From assembly GCA_003576535.1 (NCBI GenBank), contig QXCQ01000047.1, positions 20,877 to 84,876 on the forward strand: a stretch of DNA of 64,000 nt, in the 5' to 3' direction. The DNA comes from Nakamurella silvestris (GTDB taxonomy: Bacteria; Actinomycetota; Actinomycetes; Mycobacteriales; Nakamurellaceae). The notes beneath the pieces were generated by a model, which was not told the DNA's origin, did no database searches, and was given only the letters and a program-made list of their open reading frames with translations. Numbering within the stretch: the stretch's first letter is position 1; each line of letters starts with the position of its first letter. A program made the position numbers and the translations under genes. Shown one piece after another: positions 25,380 through 35,547 of this stretch.

Positions 25380-26429
25380 ATGCGCGAGACACTCCCGCCG
25401 GCGATCACGCTGCTGCTGAAAAATGCTCAGGCGGCTGCGGTTTCGGCCGGCACGGATGAGCGTCGGACGGCGTCCCAGTTGAGCCGCAAACTGCTGGGGG
25501 GCGCGTTGGCCGCCGGTTATCCGCCGAAGGTCCTGCCCGCCGACGCCGGCCTGTCGACCCTGACCGACGCGGTCCAGGCCGCCTCGGCGGGGGCGGTGCT
25601 GGTCGGTTTCGATGCCAGGGCAGTGGCCATCACCGTGCTGCGGGCCCTCGGCCGTTCCACCTCCTGGCATGACCACGAGTTCGATCTGCTGACCAGCGGC
25701 CCCCTGCACCCGCCCATGCAGATGGCCCTGGACGAGGTCATCGCCCGTCAGGTGGGGGAGGGAACCCGCAAGCCCGCACTGCGGGTGTGGGAGTGGGCCT
25801 CGAATGCGGTGATCATCGGTTCCTACCAATCACTCTCGAACGAGATCGACCTGGAGGCCGCGGCCCGCCACGAGGCCACGGTCGTCCGTCGGATCTCCGG
25901 CGGTGGTGCCATGTTCGTCGAACCCGGCAACACCATCACCTACTCCCTGTACGTCCCCGGAACCCTGGTCGAGGGGATGAGTTTCGTGGATTCCTATGCC
26001 TTCCTCGACGCCTGGGTGATCCGGGCGCTACGGGAACTGGGGGTCGAGGCCACGTACGTGCCGGTGAACGACATCGCCTCCCCGCAGGGCAAGATCGGTG
26101 GGGCCGCCCAGAAGCGACTGGCCTCCGGGGCGGTCCTGCACCATGTGACGATGTCCTACGACATGGACTCGGCCAAGATGCTCGACATCATCCGGATCGG
26201 CCGGGAGAAGCTGTCGGACAAGGGCATCGTCAGCGCCGCCAAACGCGTCGACCCGATCCGCAGCCAGACCGGGTTGTCCCGGGAGAAGGTGGTCGAGGCG
26301 ATGCTGGACCACTTCCGGCGTAGTTACGGGCTGACCGAGAATGCCGTGGACGAAGCGACTCTCGCGGCCGCGAACGAGTTGGCCGAGACCAAGTACGTCG
26401 ACCCGGAATGGTTGGCCCGGGTACCCTGA
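25380..26429 (+). CDS. Lipoate--protein ligase family protein (349 aa)
   Basis: The C-terminal two thirds is a biotin/lipoate ligase fold: PPMQMALDEVIARQV, RRISGGGAMFVEPGNTITYSL (lipoate-binding RRxSGGG) and IGGAAQKR (catalytic Lys). The C-terminus carries an accessory-like helical part. The first ~100 residues are an extra segment (LLLKNAQAAAVSAGTDERRTASQLSRKLL) not found in E. coli LplA. The start has a poor ribosome-binding site (GGGACGAG). It likely attaches lipoate or octanoate to E2/GcvH domains. A family A palindrome follows the gene. Confidence 0.82.
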   Translation: MRETLPPAITLLLKNAQAAAVSAGTDERRTASQLSRKLLGGALAAGYPPKVLPADAGLSTLTDAVQAASAGAVLVGFDARAVAITVLRALGRSTSWHDHEFDLLTSGPLHPPMQMALDEVIARQVGEGTRKPALRVWEWASNAVIIGSYQSLSNEIDLEAAARHEATVVRRISGGGAMFVEPGNTITYSLYVPGTLVEGMSFVDSYAFLDAWVIRALRELGVEATYVPVNDIASPQGKIGGAAQKRLASGAVLHHVTMSYDMDSAKMLDIIRIGREKLSDKGIVSAAKRVDPIRSQTGLSREKVVEAMLDHFRRSYGLTENAVDEATLAAANELAETKYVDPEWLARVP

Positions 26430-26479
26430 CCGGCGCCGCAACAGCCTGAGCCGTAACACCCGGCACCCCCGCGTCCCTG

Positions 26480-26543
26480 CATCCTGCGGCGGGATATGCG
26501 CAGCTGTGAACGTGCACAACTGCGCATGTCCCACCGCGGGATG
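26480..26543. repeat. Long palindrome, family A copy 3
   Basis: 29-nt arms (26480-26508, 26515-26543), 6-nt loop. All four differences between the arms are transitions that still allow G-U pairs in RNA, a pattern expected if the RNA stem is under selection. It lies between the convergent ligase-like and acyl-CoA dehydrogenase genes. Confidence 0.85.
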
Positions 26544-26566
26544 GCAACGGCGGGATCGAAAGCGAC

Positions 26567-27754
26567 TCAGCGGAAGGCGGCCAGGCCCGTCATCGCCTGA
26601 CCGATCACCAGCGTGTGCATCTCACTGGTCCCCTCGTAGGTCAGGACCGACTCCAGGTTGTTCATGTGCCGGATCACCGGGTACTCCAGTGAGATGCCGT
26701 TGGCACCGAGGACGGTCCTGGCAGTGCGACAGATCTCCAGCGCCTCACGGACGTTGTTGAGCTTGCCGAAACTGACCTGCTCGGGCCGCAGCCGGCCGGC
26801 GTCCTTGAGCACCCCGAGCTGGGTGGCCAGCAGCAGACCCTTCGTGTACTCCAGGACCATGTCGGCGATCTTCTGCTGGGTGAGCTGGAAACCCGCGATC
26901 GGCCGGCCGAACTGCACCCGGCTGCCGGCGTACTCCAGCGCGCACTCCAAGGAGGAGCGGGCCGCGCCCAGCGCGCCCCAGATGATGCCGTACCGCGCCT
27001 CGCTCAGACAGGACAGGGGCCCGCGCAGTCCGGTGACGTCGGGGAGCACGGCCGACCCGGGCAGCCGCACACCGTCGAGCACCAGCTCACTGGTGACGGA
27101 GGCCCGCAGGGACATCTTGTGGTGGATCAGGGGCGCACTGAACCCGGGGCTGTCCGTGGGCACCACGAAGCCGCGGATCCCGCCCTCGGTCTGCGCCCAG
27201 ACCACGGCGACGTCGGCCACGGACCCGTTGGTGATCCACATCTTCCGGCCGTCGATCACCCAGTCGGTGCCGTCCCGGCGGGCGCGGGTGCGCATGTCGG
27301 CCGGGTCGGACCCGTGATCGGGTTCGGTCAGACCGAAACAGCCGATCGCCTCGCCGGCGGCCATGGACGGCAGCCAGCGGGTCTTCTGCTCCTCGCTGCC
27401 GAAGGCGTGGATCGCATACATCGCCAGCGACCCCTGTACCGACACCAACGAGCGGATCCCGGAGTCGGTCGCCTCCAGCTCCAGGCAGGCCAGTCCGTAG
27501 TCGGTGGCGCTCATCCCCGCGCAGCCGTAGCCCTGCAGGTGCATCCCGAGCACACCGAGGCTGCCGAGCTCCTTGGTCAGCCCGCGGATGTCGTCGATCT
27601 CCCCACGCTCGAACCACCCGGCGATGTGGGGTTCGATCCGCCGGTCGCAGAACTGACGGACCGAGGCGCGGATCGCCCGCTGGTCCTCGGTGAGGGCATG
27701 GTCCAGACCCAGCGGGTCACGGGGGTCGAAGGCCGGGGCGGAGCTGGATCCCAT
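26567..27754 (-). CDS. gcdH: Acyl-CoA dehydrogenase, glutaryl-CoA dehydrogenase-like (395 aa)
   Basis: Complete ACAD. IRSLVSVQGSLAMYAI and FGSEEQKTRWLP match the glutaryl-CoA dehydrogenase subgroup. CFGLTEPDHGSDP and MWITNGSVADVAVVWA form the FAD and substrate region. The catalytic base lies in TYEGTSEMHTL near residue 375. FAD enzymes of this group oxidise and decarboxylate glutaryl-CoA to crotonyl-CoA in lysine/tryptophan catabolism. No partner genes are adjacent. The gene symbol is a family-level assignment from motifs. Confidence 0.82.
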   Translation of the reverse strand: MGSSSAPAFDPRDPLGLDHALTEDQRAIRASVRQFCDRRIEPHIAGWFERGEIDDIRGLTKELGSLGVLGMHLQGYGCAGMSATDYGLACLELEATDSGIRSLVSVQGSLAMYAIHAFGSEEQKTRWLPSMAAGEAIGCFGLTEPDHGSDPADMRTRARRDGTDWVIDGRKMWITNGSVADVAVVWAQTEGGIRGFVVPTDSPGFSAPLIHHKMSLRASVTSELVLDGVRLPGSAVLPDVTGLRGPLSCLSEARYGIIWGALGAARSSLECALEYAGSRVQFGRPIAGFQLTQQKIADMVLEYTKGLLLATQLGVLKDAGRLRPEQVSFGKLNNVREALEICRTARTVLGANGISLEYPVIRHMNNLESVLTYEGTSEMHTLVIGQAMTGLAAFR

Positions 27755-27843
27755 GGTGATGCCTTTCCGAGCGTGACGGGTGGCAGCGTCGTTGCTGCCG
27801 GTGGCGGTCGCCGGGGGTGGCCGCCCTGCGTCCAGGCTAGATC

Positions 27844-27903
27844 CTGCCGCCGAGTGGACCGCGACACCCCGCGAACCGGGGCGCGGAGGTCCACTCGCGG
27901 CAG
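27844..27903. repeat. Long palindrome, family C copy 2
   Basis: CGAGTGGACC...CACCCCG on the left and CGGGGCG...GGTCCACTCG on the right (27844-27871, 27877-27903), with one bulged base and a few mismatches. It is in the divergent gap between the acyl-CoA dehydrogenase and groEL, like copy 1 in the moeA gap. Confidence 0.7.
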
Positions 27904-27942
27904 GGTTGCCGGGGGTGTCGGTGCTGTTGGGGACATCGCACC

Positions 27943-27968
27943 TTGCACTCGACGGCTACGAGTGCCAG
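27943..27968. promoter_or_regulatory. CIRCE element 1 (HrcA operator) upstream of groEL
   Basis: TTGCACTC-GACGGCTAC-GAGTGCCAG: the GCACTC-N9-GAGTGC core of CIRCE is exact. It is about 190 bp upstream of groEL. HrcA repression of chaperonin genes through CIRCE is well established in actinobacteria. No hrcA gene is in the window. Confidence 0.85.
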
Positions 27969-27976
27969 ACTTGCAA

Positions 27977-28003
27977 CTGGCACTCGGGACCCTCGAGTGC
28001 CAG
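27977..28003. promoter_or_regulatory. CIRCE element 2 (HrcA operator) upstream of groEL
   Basis: CTGGCACTC-GGGACCCTC-GAGTGCCAG: perfect 9-bp arms around a 9-bp spacer. It is the stronger of the two CIRCE copies; centres are about 35 bp apart. Confidence 0.9.
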
Positions 28004-28153
28004 GTCGGTGCAATGAGGTGTCGGGGTCCGCGGCGATAGGAGTTCGCGGGAGTCGACATCGTCCGTCGCGGGCATTGGAACCGACTACTTCGAATTGGTG
28101 CTTTTCCGTTTCGGCCGATCGCCGGAAGCGGTCAGGCGAACTTGGAGGACTAA

Positions 28154-29782
<1,629 letters not shown>

Positions 29783-29814
29783 GTCCTTTCCCCTTGCGGT
29801 AACCAGCTGTTGAC

Positions 29815-29850
29815 ACGAGGGCGGTCCCACTCCGGTGGGGCCGCCCTCGT
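29815..29850 (+). terminator. groEL terminator
   Basis: 16-bp stem ACGAGGGCGGTCCCAC / GTGGGGCCGCCCTCGT (one G-T pair) with loop TCCG, then TTGGTGTTT, starting 33 bp after the stop. Confidence 0.8.
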
Positions 29851-29900
29851 TGGTGTTTCCGGGTTGCTGTTCCAGGGTTGCTGTTCCGGGGGCCGGGCTG

Positions 29901-30250
29901 GGGTTCCTGCCGGACCGCGCTTGGTGTTGACGTCCGCGCTGGTTGCAGCGAGCGCGGTTGTCGGGAGGGAGCGCGGTGGGCTGTGGGGGTGTGGTGAGTG
30001 GTGGGGGTGTGGCGGAGCCGTCTGGCCGGACTCGGGTTCCCGCCCGACCGCGCTTGGTGTTGACGTCCGCGCTGCATGCAGGGAGCGCGGTTGTCGGGAG
30101 GGAGCGCGGTTGGCGGTGGGGGTGTGGCGGAGCCGCCTGGCCGGACTCGGGTTCCTGCCGGACCGCGCTTGGTGTTGACGTCCGCGCTGCATGCAGCGAG
30201 CGCGGTTGTCGGGAGGGAGCGCGGTGAGTGGTGGGGGTGCGGTGAGCGGG
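29901..30250 (+). repeat. Three imperfect long tandem repeats downstream of groEL
   Basis: Units begin with GGGTTCC at 29901, 30034 and 30149 (about 133, 115 and 100 bp). Each contains ACCGCGCTTGGTGTTGACG, then CCGCGCT...AGCGCGGTTGTCGGGAGGG and a G-rich GTGGGGGTGT stretch. Unit 3 holds the perfect palindrome CGCTGCATGCAGCG. Short ORFs exist on both strands but only repeat themselves, so I regard the block as non-coding. It fills the gap between groEL and the convergent lipoprotein gene. Confidence 0.75.
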
Positions 30251-30257
30251 GGTTGGA

Positions 30258-31562
30258 TCAGTTGGCGGGGGAGTAGTCCGCGATCCCGTCGGCGCTCTCC
30301 AGGCCGCTGACGGGGGTCAACCCGCCGGGCGCCGACGGGTCGGCCTGGGACAGCGCGGCCGATCGGCTGGCCGGCAGATGCCGCAGGGCAGCACCGGGAT
30401 CCGAGGCACCGAAAAGACTGTCGATCGGGGCCGGTCCGACCGACGCGGTGGCCGCGTCGATGCCCGCCCGGGTCAGGGAACCGGCGCTGCAGGCGGTATT
30501 GAGGATGCGTTGCCAGGCCGCGCCGGTGGCGTAGCCCTCGAAGGTCAACGGGCCGGGGTCGGCCAGGTTGGCCTCGGCGAAGGCGGCGGCGACGGCCACG
30601 GCCCCGGGGTGGTCGGAGGTGAACGCCGGTGTCGCCGTGGTCACCTGGATCCGGGCGGCCTCTGCCGGGGTGGTGACCGCCGGGTCGTATCCGCTGGTGA
30701 CCGTCATGATCGGGATGCCCGCCGGCAGTTCCCGGGCGGCCTCGGTCGTCAGCTGCGGGGTCGAGAGCATCAGGACCGCAGGAAGTCCGCTCCAGTCGGC
30801 CGGTACCCCGCCGGAGGCATCGGCGAGTTCGATGACCACCCCTCGCCGGGCCGCCTCCCAGGTCACTCCGAGCAGCGCATCCTGGGCTTCGGCGGTGTTG
30901 TCCGCGAGCACCCCCACGGTCGCACCCGGTTCCAGCCCGGCCGTCCGGATCAGGTTGGACAGGGCGTTGATCGCCAGCAGGTCATCGGTGGGCCCGACGA
31001 CCAGCGGGCTGCGGTACTGCAGGTCGCCGGAGATGCCGGAGGGGGTGACGGCCGGGATCTGGTCGGCGCTCAGGGCGGCCGCCAGCTCCGGTGCGTGCGC
31101 CCGGGTGGACAGCGTGGCGAACCCCAGGACCCGCGGTCCGAGTTCGGAGTAGGCGAGCTGCAGGGAGCTGGGCACCCCGGCCGAGCCGGCGCCGGCGAAC
31201 TGCACCAGCCGCTGGCAGATGCCGCCGGCCGCGTTGACGGTCTGCTGCCACAGTGCCAGGCCCTGGGCGAACCCGCGGTCGACCGACCTGTCGACGAGAA
31301 CACCCAGGGTGATGTCGATGTCGGTGACCCCGGGCCCGGTCAACACACCGGTCTGCACCACCGGGACCGGGTCGCTCGGGGTGGTGATGGTCGGCGCGAT
31401 GACCGTCGGCCGGGCGCTCGGGGCGACGGTCGTGCCGCTGGTGACGGCCGAGGTCGACGTGCCCTCGGGGACCGGCACCGGGTCGGGGGTGCAGCCGGTC
31501 ACGAGACAACAGGCGACCGCGGCCGCAACCCCCCACCCTCTGCGCTTGGTCACGGATGCCAA
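30258..31562 (-). CDS. Secreted lipoprotein resembling periplasmic-binding-protein type I (434 aa)
   Basis: Signal peptide with lipobox LVTGC (Cys24) after KRRGWGVAAAVACCL. A Thr/Pro-rich linker follows. From about residue 80 the mature part resembles branched-chain amino-acid binding proteins (type I fold): ITLGVLVDRSVDRGFAQGLALW, IPAVTPSGISGDLQYRSPL and TFEGYATGAAW. No permease or ATPase genes are adjacent, so a transport role is unproven and it may be an orphan sensor or binding lipoprotein. It is 24 bp downstream of the XPB helicase on the same strand. Confidence 0.8.
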   Translation of the reverse strand: MASVTKRRGWGVAAAVACCLVTGCTPDPVPVPEGTSTSAVTSGTTVAPSARPTVIAPTITTPSDPVPVVQTGVLTGPGVTDIDITLGVLVDRSVDRGFAQGLALWQQTVNAAGGICQRLVQFAGAGSAGVPSSLQLAYSELGPRVLGFATLSTRAHAPELAAALSADQIPAVTPSGISGDLQYRSPLVVGPTDDLLAINALSNLIRTAGLEPGATVGVLADNTAEAQDALLGVTWEAARRGVVIELADASGGVPADWSGLPAVLMLSTPQLTTEAARELPAGIPIMTVTSGYDPAVTTPAEAARIQVTTATPAFTSDHPGAVAVAAAFAEANLADPGPLTFEGYATGAAWQRILNTACSAGSLTRAGIDAATASVGPAPIDSLFGASDPGAALRHLPASRSAALSQADPSAPGGLTPVSGLESADGIADYSPAN

Positions 31563-31585
31563 CCTACCGTCCGCCGCGAATCACC

Positions 31586-33247
31586 TCAGCCCTGACGCGG
31601 GATCTCCGGTCCGAGCAGGTCGTCGGCGTCGACGATGTGGTAGGCGTACCCCTGCTCGGCCAGGAAACGCTGCCGGTGGGCCGCGTACTCGGTGTCCAGG
31701 GTGTCCCGGGAGACGACGGAGTAGAAATGCGCCTGTCGCCCATCGGATTTCGGCCGGAGGAGTCGGCCGAGGCGCTGGGCCTCCTCCTGCCGGGAACCGA
31801 AGGTCCCCGACACCTGGATGGCGATGGTCGCGTCCGGCAGATCGATGGAGAAGTTCGCCACCTTGGACACGACCAGGGTCTTGATCTCACCGGACCGGAA
31901 GGCGTCGAAGAGCCGCTCGCGTTCCAGGTTCTTGGTGGATCCCTGGATCACCGGGGCGTCCAGGGCCACCCCGAGTTCCTCGAGCTGGTCGAGGTAGGCC
32001 CCGATGACCAGGGTCTGCTCACCCACGTGGCGATCCAGGATCGCCTTGACCACCGGCATTTTGGTGCGCGCGGTCGCGGCGAGGCGGTAGCGCTCCTCCG
32101 GTTCGGCGGTGGCGTAGCTGAGCCGTTCGGCATCGGTCAGGGTGACCCGGACCTCGGTGCACTCGGCCGGCGCGATCCAGCCCTGGGACTCGATGTCCTT
32201 CCAGGGGGCGTCGTACCGTTTGGGCCCGATGAGGGAGAAGACATCACCCTCACGCCCGTCTTCGCGTACCAGGGTTGCCGTCAGCCCGAGCCGGCGACGG
32301 GACTGCAGGTCGGCCGTCATCCGGAACACCGGGGCGGGGAGCAGGTGCACCTCGTCGTAGATGATCAGGCCCCAGTCCCGGGAGTCGAACAGGTCGAGGT
32401 GGCGGTACTGGCCGCCGGACTTGCGGGTCATCACCTGGTAGGTCGCGATGGTGACGGGCCGGATCTCCTTGCGCTCACCGGAGTACTCGCCGATCTCGTC
32501 CTCGGTCAGCGAGGTGCGGGCGATGAGCTCACGACGCCACTGCCGCCCGGAGACGGTGTTGGTGACCAGGATCAGGGTGGTGGCACCGGCCTTGGCCATC
32601 GCGGCCGCGCCGACGAGGGTCTTCCCCGCGCCGCAGGGCAGGACCACGACGCCGGATCCGGCGGCGAAGAAGCCGTCGACGGCCATCGCCTGGTAGTCGC
32701 GCAGCTTCCACCCGTCCTCGGCCAGGGAGATCGCGTGGGCCTCGCCGTTGACGTACCCGGCCTCGTCCTCGGCCGGCCAGCCGACCTTGAGCAGCACCTG
32801 TTTGAGGTTGCCGCGCTCGGAGGGATGAACGATGACGGTGTCGGTGTCGATCCGCGCCCCGAGCATGGGGGCGACCTTTTTGTGCCGCAGGATCTCCTCG
32901 AGGACCATCCGGTCCCGGGAGACCATCACCAGCCCGTGGGCAGGATCCGAACGCAGCACGATCCGCCCGTAGCGGCTCATCGTGTCGACGATGTCCACCA
33001 GCAGGTTCTGCGGCACCGGGAAGCGGGACCAGCGGACCAGGGCGTCCACGACCTGTTCGGCGTCGTGGCCGGCGGCGCGGGCGTTCCACAGGGCCAACGG
33101 GGTGATCCGGTAGGTGTGCATGTGTTCGGGTGATCGTTCGAGTTCGGCGAAAGGCGCGAGGGACGCACGGGCCGCGGGTGCGTCGGGGTGCGAGATCTCC
33201 AGCAGAACGGTCTTGTCGGATTGAACGATCATCGGTCCGTCGGTCAT
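31586..33247 (-). CDS. XPB/Rad25-type DNA repair helicase (553 aa)
   Basis: The N-terminal damage-recognition-like region ends about 165. The helicase core has Walker A LPCGAGKT (203-210), DEVH in IIYDEVHLL, GLTATLVREDG (motif III) and AQRLGRLLRP (motif VI). The start is ATG 33247 (TDGPMIVQSDK), preceded by AAGGG; a longer frame upstream is unsupported. Bacterial XPB is common in actinobacteria and acts as a 3'-5' helicase in DNA repair. The helicase-associated partner gene is at 38525-40741, about 5 kb away. Confidence 0.93.
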   Translation of the reverse strand: MTDGPMIVQSDKTVLLEISHPDAPAARASLAPFAELERSPEHMHTYRITPLALWNARAAGHDAEQVVDALVRWSRFPVPQNLLVDIVDTMSRYGRIVLRSDPAHGLVMVSRDRMVLEEILRHKKVAPMLGARIDTDTVIVHPSERGNLKQVLLKVGWPAEDEAGYVNGEAHAISLAEDGWKLRDYQAMAVDGFFAAGSGVVVLPCGAGKTLVGAAAMAKAGATTLILVTNTVSGRQWRRELIARTSLTEDEIGEYSGERKEIRPVTIATYQVMTRKSGGQYRHLDLFDSRDWGLIIYDEVHLLPAPVFRMTADLQSRRRLGLTATLVREDGREGDVFSLIGPKRYDAPWKDIESQGWIAPAECTEVRVTLTDAERLSYATAEPEERYRLAATARTKMPVVKAILDRHVGEQTLVIGAYLDQLEELGVALDAPVIQGSTKNLERERLFDAFRSGEIKTLVVSKVANFSIDLPDATIAIQVSGTFGSRQEEAQRLGRLLRPKSDGRQAHFYSVVSRDTLDTEYAAHRQRFLAEQGYAYHIVDADDLLGPEIPRQG

Positions 33248-33539
33248 ACGATCCCTTCGAGCAAGCGGTACGGCAGCTGTGGCCGCCAACCGGCCACGTG
33301 TGAATGCCAACCACCTAGTGTGCCTGTTTTGTGCCCGTGGTGGTGCCCGATGTTGCTGGCAGCACACCCCAGGAGCACCTCGGCTGCTCGTCGGGGCACC
33401 GGTCCGGGACCCGGCGGGCGGGTCATGGTGCCCAGGGTCACCGCCGGATCGACGGTCCGGGCCTTGTTGGGCCGGTAATACGTTGGTAACCTGAACGCAG
33501 CACGATCGAAGCAACACCCGTTGCCCACGAGCAGTCCAC
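33248..33539. other. Intergenic region between divergent XPB and MFS genes
   Basis: About 290 bp. It must hold both divergent promoters. The AT-richer stretch around 33470-33495 (GGTAATACGTTGGTAACC) is the most promoter-like part. No long dyad or RNA element recognised. Confidence 0.35.
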
Positions 33540-34796
33540 GTGGGAAAACAACCGAAAAAGCACAGGGTCCAGACGCCGGGGGTGGGACGGCGTCAAGAGC
33601 ACCTTGAGGTTCTTGTGGTCTCGTTCGTCTCCACCTACCGAGCACTGCCGGCCCTGGCAGGCTCGAGTTTCCTTCCCATCGCCTTCCTGGCCCGGCTGCC
33701 CTCCTCGATGGTCCAGATCGGCACCGTCGTCCTGGTGTCGACCACCTTCGGCAGTGTCGCGGCCGGCGGTCTCGCCGCAGCCGGGCTCGCGATCGGCTCC
33801 GCTGTCGGCGGTCCCGTGATCGGCACCCTGGCCGACCGGGTCGGACAACGTCCGATCGTGTTGGCCGCCTCCCTGATCAACGCCGTGGCCACCCTGAGCC
33901 TGGTGTTTCTGGTGACCTCGTTGGCCCCGATGGCCGCCGTCCTGGCCGCCGCAGCGGTGGCGGGCGCCTCGACCCCGCAGATCGGCCCGTTGGTCCGGAC
34001 CCGGTGGGTCGCGATGACCCGCGGCGGTCCGACCCTGAGCACCGCGATGTCCTACGAGGGCGCCGCGGACGAGACCGCCTACATCTTCGGGCCGGCCGTG
34101 GTCAGTGTGCTTGCCGCGATCGCCTCGCCGTCCGCCGCCATGGTGGCCGCCGCAGTGCTCGTCGGTGTCTTCGGTGTCCTGGTCGCCATCCACCCGACCG
34201 CCTCCTTCGCCCCGCAGGCCGCTCCGGTCGCGGGGGAGTCCATCTGGACCAACCCCAAGGTGATCGCCCTGGCCCTGGCCGGTACGGCGATCGGTTGTTT
34301 CTTCGGTGCGATGCAGACGGCGGTGACGGCCGTGGCCACCGAAGGCGGTGCCGCGGGTGCGGCCGGCGCGGTGTACGCGGTCATGGGGATCGGATCGGCG
34401 ATCGCCGCCCTGTCCACTACCGCGCTGCCGGCCGGGTTCAGCCTGACGAACCGGCTGTGGGTGTTCGCGGCCGCGATCGCCGTCCTCATCACCCCGCTGC
34501 TGTTCGTGAACTCCATCCTGGCACTGATGATCTTCATCCTGCCGTTGGGCGCTGCGGTCGGCCCGTACATCATCACGATGTACACCCTCGGCGAGAAGGT
34601 GGCGCCGGTCGGGCGGTTGAGCGCCGTGATGACCCTGCTCGCCTCCGGGTTGGTGATCGGCTACTCCATCGGATCGTTCACCGGCGGACGTCTGGCCGAA
34701 TTCAACGGGGCGCAGTCGGCCTTCCTGGCAGCCATGGTCGCGATGACCTTCGGAACCGTCATCGCCCTGATGATCCGGTCGCGTCGCAACCGCTGA
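33540..34796 (+). CDS. MFS transporter (about 418 aa)
   Basis: About 12 membrane segments, with GTLADRVGQRPIVL (motif A) in the loop 2-3 and a basic N-terminus. It resembles the MFS group of uncharacterised actinobacterial exporters (RSLPALAGSSFLP-like N-termini, a region after an Arg/Lys-rich lead). Start is ambiguous: GTG 33540 has no clear ribosome-binding site, and GTG 33615 (TTGAGG upstream) is an alternative. Substrate unknown. Confidence 0.8.
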   Translation: MGKQPKKHRVQTPGVGRRQEHLEVLVVSFVSTYRALPALAGSSFLPIAFLARLPSSMVQIGTVVLVSTTFGSVAAGGLAAAGLAIGSAVGGPVIGTLADRVGQRPIVLAASLINAVATLSLVFLVTSLAPMAAVLAAAAVAGASTPQIGPLVRTRWVAMTRGGPTLSTAMSYEGAADETAYIFGPAVVSVLAAIASPSAAMVAAAVLVGVFGVLVAIHPTASFAPQAAPVAGESIWTNPKVIALALAGTAIGCFFGAMQTAVTAVATEGGAAGAAGAVYAVMGIGSAIAALSTTALPAGFSLTNRLWVFAAAIAVLITPLLFVNSILALMIFILPLGAAVGPYIITMYTLGEKVAPVGRLSAVMTLLASGLVIGYSIGSFTGGRLAEFNGAQSAFLAAMVAMTFGTVIALMIRSRRNR

Positions 34797-34830
34797 ATCC
34801 GCTGATGTCCGGCAGGGTTAACATCGCAGG

Positions 34831-35235
34831 ATGCGAACCCTGCTGAACATCATCTGGCTGGTCCTGTGCGGGTTCTGGATGTCGGTGGCCTATGTGATCA
34901 CCGGGGTGATCGCGTGCATATTCATCATCACCATTCCGTTCGGGATCGCCTCCTTCCGGATCGCGAGTTTCGCGCTCTGGCCGTTCGGCCGCACGATCGT
35001 GAGCACCGCCGGTTCCGGGGCTCCGTCGTTCATCGGCAATGTCATCTGGTTCATCGTGGCCGGTTTCTGGCTGGCGCTGGGGCACCTGGTCACCGGACTG
35101 CTCCTCATGGTGACGATCGTCGGCATCCCGTTGGCGTTGGCGGATTTCAAGTTGATCCCGATCTCGCTCGCGCCCCTGGGCAAGACGATCGTGCGGGTCA
35201 ACGACCCGAACGCGCTCCAGGTCGCCGGTTACTGA
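34831..35235 (+). CDS. YccF-domain membrane protein (134 aa)
   Basis: Two copies of the YccF (DUF307) motif: LNIIWLVLCGFWMSVAYVITG...IITIPFGIASFRIA and IGNVIWFIVAGFWLALGHLVTG...IVGIPLALADFKL. Four hydrophobic segments, size normal. It is 34 bp downstream of the MFS gene on the same strand. Function of YccF is unknown; it is a small inner-membrane protein. Confidence 0.92.
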   Translation: MRTLLNIIWLVLCGFWMSVAYVITGVIACIFIITIPFGIASFRIASFALWPFGRTIVSTAGSGAPSFIGNVIWFIVAGFWLALGHLVTGLLLMVTIVGIPLALADFKLIPISLAPLGKTIVRVNDPNALQVAGY

Positions 35236-35547
35236 CGGGATTTCACCCGCGCCGGAGCTGCTGATGTGGATTTGCCCTCCCGAATTCATCCACTTGATTG
35301 ATTGCGATAATCACCCGACCGGGTCGAATTGGTGATTGTTGGACCGCGCGCTGTCCGGGTACCCGGATAGGCGCGGGTAATATTACGGACAAACCAGACA
35401 TATTGCCCCGTTCAATTGACGATCCATTTCGAATGGCCTCCCACCTGCGTGTTACCGTCTCGCTGGCGCTGATAGGCGCGTACAACTCCGCGGATATCCA
35501 GGCGGAGTTTTCCGGCGAAGTGATATCTCGAGAAGGTGGAGCTGTAC
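35236..35547. other. Regulatory gap before the SLH-domain protein
   Basis: About 310 bp, AT-richer than surroundings. It holds a perfect 14-bp palindrome TCCGGGTACCCGGA (35354-35367), a -10-like TAATAT (35378-35383) and an inverted AATCACC...GGTGATT pair (about 35313-35337). Together they suggest a regulated promoter for the surface protein. No -35 consensus was found. Confidence 0.4.

Noticed and set aside
29901..30250. Possible CRISPR array
   Set aside because: Units are 100-133 bp, not 25-40 bp repeats with spacers, and there are no cas genes.
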